Of a DNA stretch of 64,000 bases, positions 62,336-64,000 are shown in pieces. The translations under genes were made by a program, and so were the position numbers. The notes under the pieces were generated by a model. The model did not search any database and had not been told where the DNA came from. It saw nothing but the letters and a program-made list of their open reading frames with translations. Position 1 is the stretch's first letter, and each line of letters opens with the position of its first letter. Source of the stretch: Rhizobium sp. 18065 (lineage in GTDB: Bacteria > Pseudomonadota > Alphaproteobacteria > Rhizobiales > Rhizobiaceae); the NCBI RefSeq assembly GCF_902706095.1, contig NZ_CACSJP010000006.1:124001-188000 (forward strand), given 5' to 3'.

Positions 62336-64000
62336 TCATTTCGAGACCAGGCAACTGCCGCCGGCTGCACGATATTTTTCGCACAGCGCCACGGCTTCGG
62401 CCTTGCTGCCGGCACCGACGCGGACGCGGTAGAACGTGCCCTTGCCTGGAATATCGGCTTTGCGAATCTCGAACGGCTGACCGCCGAGCACGCTGGCAAA
62501 CTTACCGGACAGGTTTCGATAGCTCTTCTGCGCATCGGCCTCAGACGGCAGCGAGGCAATCTGGATGGCATAGCTGCCGGACGCGGCAGAAGCCGCCGGT
62601 GCTGTCGCTGCCGGTGTCGCGGGTGCGACAGCAGCCGTTTCGGTCGGGGCAGTCGGTGCCTGGGTCGCAGCCGGTGCCGGTGCTGGTGTCGGTGTCGGGC
62701 GCACATTGCCCTGATCCGTGACCGTGCTGACGACATTGACCGGCTGCTGGGCCGGGCGGCTTGTCGGAATGGGGGCCTTCGGATCCGGCGTACCGGTCAT
62801 TTCCGCAGCCGGTGCCTCGACAGGAGCAACAGCCGCTGTCTCGACAGGGGCGGACGCAGCCGGCGTTGCGACCGGCGGAACGACACTGGTCTCGATCGGC
62901 TTGACCACATCCGTCGTGTTGGTGGACGCAAGGCTCGGCGCCGCCAGAACCGGTGTCGCGGTCTGCTGGCCAGCCTGCGATGCGGCAGCGGTCTGCGTTT
63001 GGGTCGCGACTTCCGGAACGTCCTGGGCAACCAGGGTGCCATCCGGCCGAACGATCATCGTACGCACCTTGCGCGGCGTAATCGTGCCCGGATCTTCGGC
63101 GGCGGCAGTGGCCGCTTCCTGTGGCTGGCCATCCGGCAGCAGACGCGGATCTTCCGTATCGCCAACCGGCGTCGCAATCACGCCATCCTGGCTCTCACCT
63201 TCCATCGGCAGGTTTTCAGGAATGAGGGTCCGCTGAACCACGTCCATCGGCTCTTCTTCAGACGAAATCAGGCTGGTCTGCTTGGGATCTTCCACACCAT
63301 TGCCGGCAACGCGGTCATAGACTGCCTTGTCCTGGTTCGGCACGGATTTGCCACCCGGATTTTCCGGCACGATCTTCACCGGATCCTTGTCGGCTGCGAT
63401 TACCTGCGGCTCGCCGCTCGTCAATGTGCCGACCGAGCCGGTGCCGAGCCATGCATAGAGACCACCAGCACCGAGCAGCAGGACCACAGCGGCAGTTCCC
63501 GCCATGAGATAAGGCTTGATCCGGCGGAAGCCCTTGGCCTCACCGGCGATGGTGATGTGACCGCGCGTTTCGCGTTCAAAGGTCTGGGTCGAATTCAGCG
63601 ACGTGCGGAAGTCTTCCTCGAGCGCGCGCTCGAACGCCTCGAACTCATCCAGCGGAGGCTGGGCCGCGGCGGGCTTGACCGGGGTTTCAACGGCAACGCG
63701 ACCGACGTTGGGCAGCGGCGTCGCGGGCGGCGGGTTCGCCGCCGGTTCGTCGAACAGCGTGGCCAGTTCGGAATCGATATCGAAATCGTAGTCGGCCTGA
63801 GGTGCTGCCTGCGGACGCGCTTCAGCAACCGGCACTTCCGGCACGTCCATGCCGGAGAAGCTTTCGATCTGCTCGTCCTGCTCGGCAATCTCGGCTGGAT
63901 CAAAACCAAGGCTGTCCTCGTAGTCCGGCACGGCGCGGGCCGCCGGTTCAGATTGCACAGGCTCGGACCGGACAGACGCCGAGATGGTCGGCTGCGGCTG
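62336..64000 (-). CDS. SPOR-domain membrane protein, partial at N-terminus
   Basis: The frame is open to the right window edge, so the N-terminus is missing; 554 codons are visible. It has an acidic N-terminal cytosolic part, one transmembrane helix (MAGTAAVVLLLGAGGLYAWLG), a long Ala/Pro/Thr-rich periplasmic linker and a C-terminal SPOR domain (SGSYAIQIASLPSEADAQKSYRNL... to RVRVGAGSKAEAVALCEKYRAAGG). SPOR domains bind denuded glycan strands at the septum, so a cell-division role is likely. It precedes nagZ by 129 bp with an intervening terminator. Confidence 0.88.
   Translation of the reverse strand, partial: QPQPTISASVRSEPVQSEPAARAVPDYEDSLGFDPAEIAEQDEQIESFSGMDVPEVPVAEARPQAAPQADYDFDIDSELATLFDEPAANPPPATPLPNVGRVAVETPVKPAAAQPPLDEFEAFERALEEDFRTSLNSTQTFERETRGHITIAGEAKGFRRIKPYLMAGTAAVVLLLGAGGLYAWLGTGSVGTLTSGEPQVIAADKDPVKIVPENPGGKSVPNQDKAVYDRVAGNGVEDPKQTSLISSEEEPMDVVQRTLIPENLPMEGESQDGVIATPVGDTEDPRLLPDGQPQEAATAAAEDPGTITPRKVRTMIVRPDGTLVAQDVPEVATQTQTAAASQAGQQTATPVLAAPSLASTNTTDVVKPIETSVVPPVATPAASAPVETAAVAPVEAPAAEMTGTPDPKAPIPTSRPAQQPVNVVSTVTDQGNVRPTPTPAPAPAATQAPTAPTETAAVAPATPAATAPAASAASGSYAIQIASLPSEADAQKSYRNLSGKFASVLGGQPFEIRKADIPGKGTFYRVRVGAGSKAEAVALCEKYRAAGGSCLVSK

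Overview
The window is chromosomal DNA of an alphaproteobacterium, most likely a member of the Rhizobiaceae (Rhizobium/Agrobacterium/Sinorhizobium group). The evidence is the complete aapJQMP general amino-acid transporter beside metC, a fused SecDF, two short Arg-rich DUF1127 proteins, a class I PHA synthase with a phasin, the order nagZ-scpA-scpB-tatABC-serS-surE-pcm, and high-GC codon use. It is almost all ordinary core genome. I see no insertion sequence, prophage, CRISPR array or plasmid function.

Layout. Positions 1-3.4 kb: a divergent pair of an EipB-type envelope protein (cut by the window edge) and a RidA/GDPD/acyltransferase run, then a HIT protein. 3.4-9.4 kb, minus strand: AzlCD, ClpS-ClpA, a phasin with a well-formed promoter and operator-like palindrome, DUF3126 and CysE. 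9.4-14 kb: a crotonase without its catalytic glutamates, an alpha/beta hydrolase, an NDUFS6-like zinc protein, an FAD monooxygenase and MetC. 14-18.6 kb: aapJQMP. 18.6-23.8 kb: a nuclease-fold protein, an NDUFS4-like complex I subunit between tRNA-Arg and tRNA-Pro, DUF192 and a double cold-shock protein, glyoxalase I, an unknown lipoprotein and three tandem tRNA-Glu genes. 23.8-29.4 kb: RecJ, a small membrane protein, homoserine dehydrogenase, AlaC and a small lipoprotein. 29.6-39 kb, plus strand: PhaC, SfsA, methionine aminopeptidase, RadC, SthA, a sugar-efflux-like MFS protein, an EEP hydrolase and a luciferase-like oxidoreductase. 39-43 kb: trigger factor, tRNA-Leu and two membrane proteins. 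43-44.3 kb: a small regulatory island with a cuckoo-type sRNA and two DUF1127 genes. 44.3-50.6 kb: TrmFO, complex I assembly-factor homologues, SecDF and YajC. 50.8-64 kb: an ATPase, a degenerate LytM lipoprotein, Pcm, SurE, SerS, TatCBA, an ABC ATPase, ScpB, ScpA, NagZ and a SPOR-domain protein cut by the window end.

Functional links. Several genes serve protein quality control and export (ClpS/ClpA, trigger factor, SecDF/YajC, Tat, Pcm). Four separate genes are homologues of mitochondrial complex I accessory or assembly proteins. PhaC and the phasin belong to PHB storage.

The most notable non-coding signal is at 43.1-44.2 kb. Three consecutive stem-loops expose CCTCC-type anti-Shine-Dalgarno loops upstream of a DUF1127 gene. 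The sRNA unit and a second DUF1127 gene carry the same two-block upstream module with identical spacing (TTGCACTGCACAA, 10 nt, CGGGCGTAT). The three tRNA-Glu genes are also striking: each has its own promoter of identical geometry and a leader able to pair with the tRNA 5' end.
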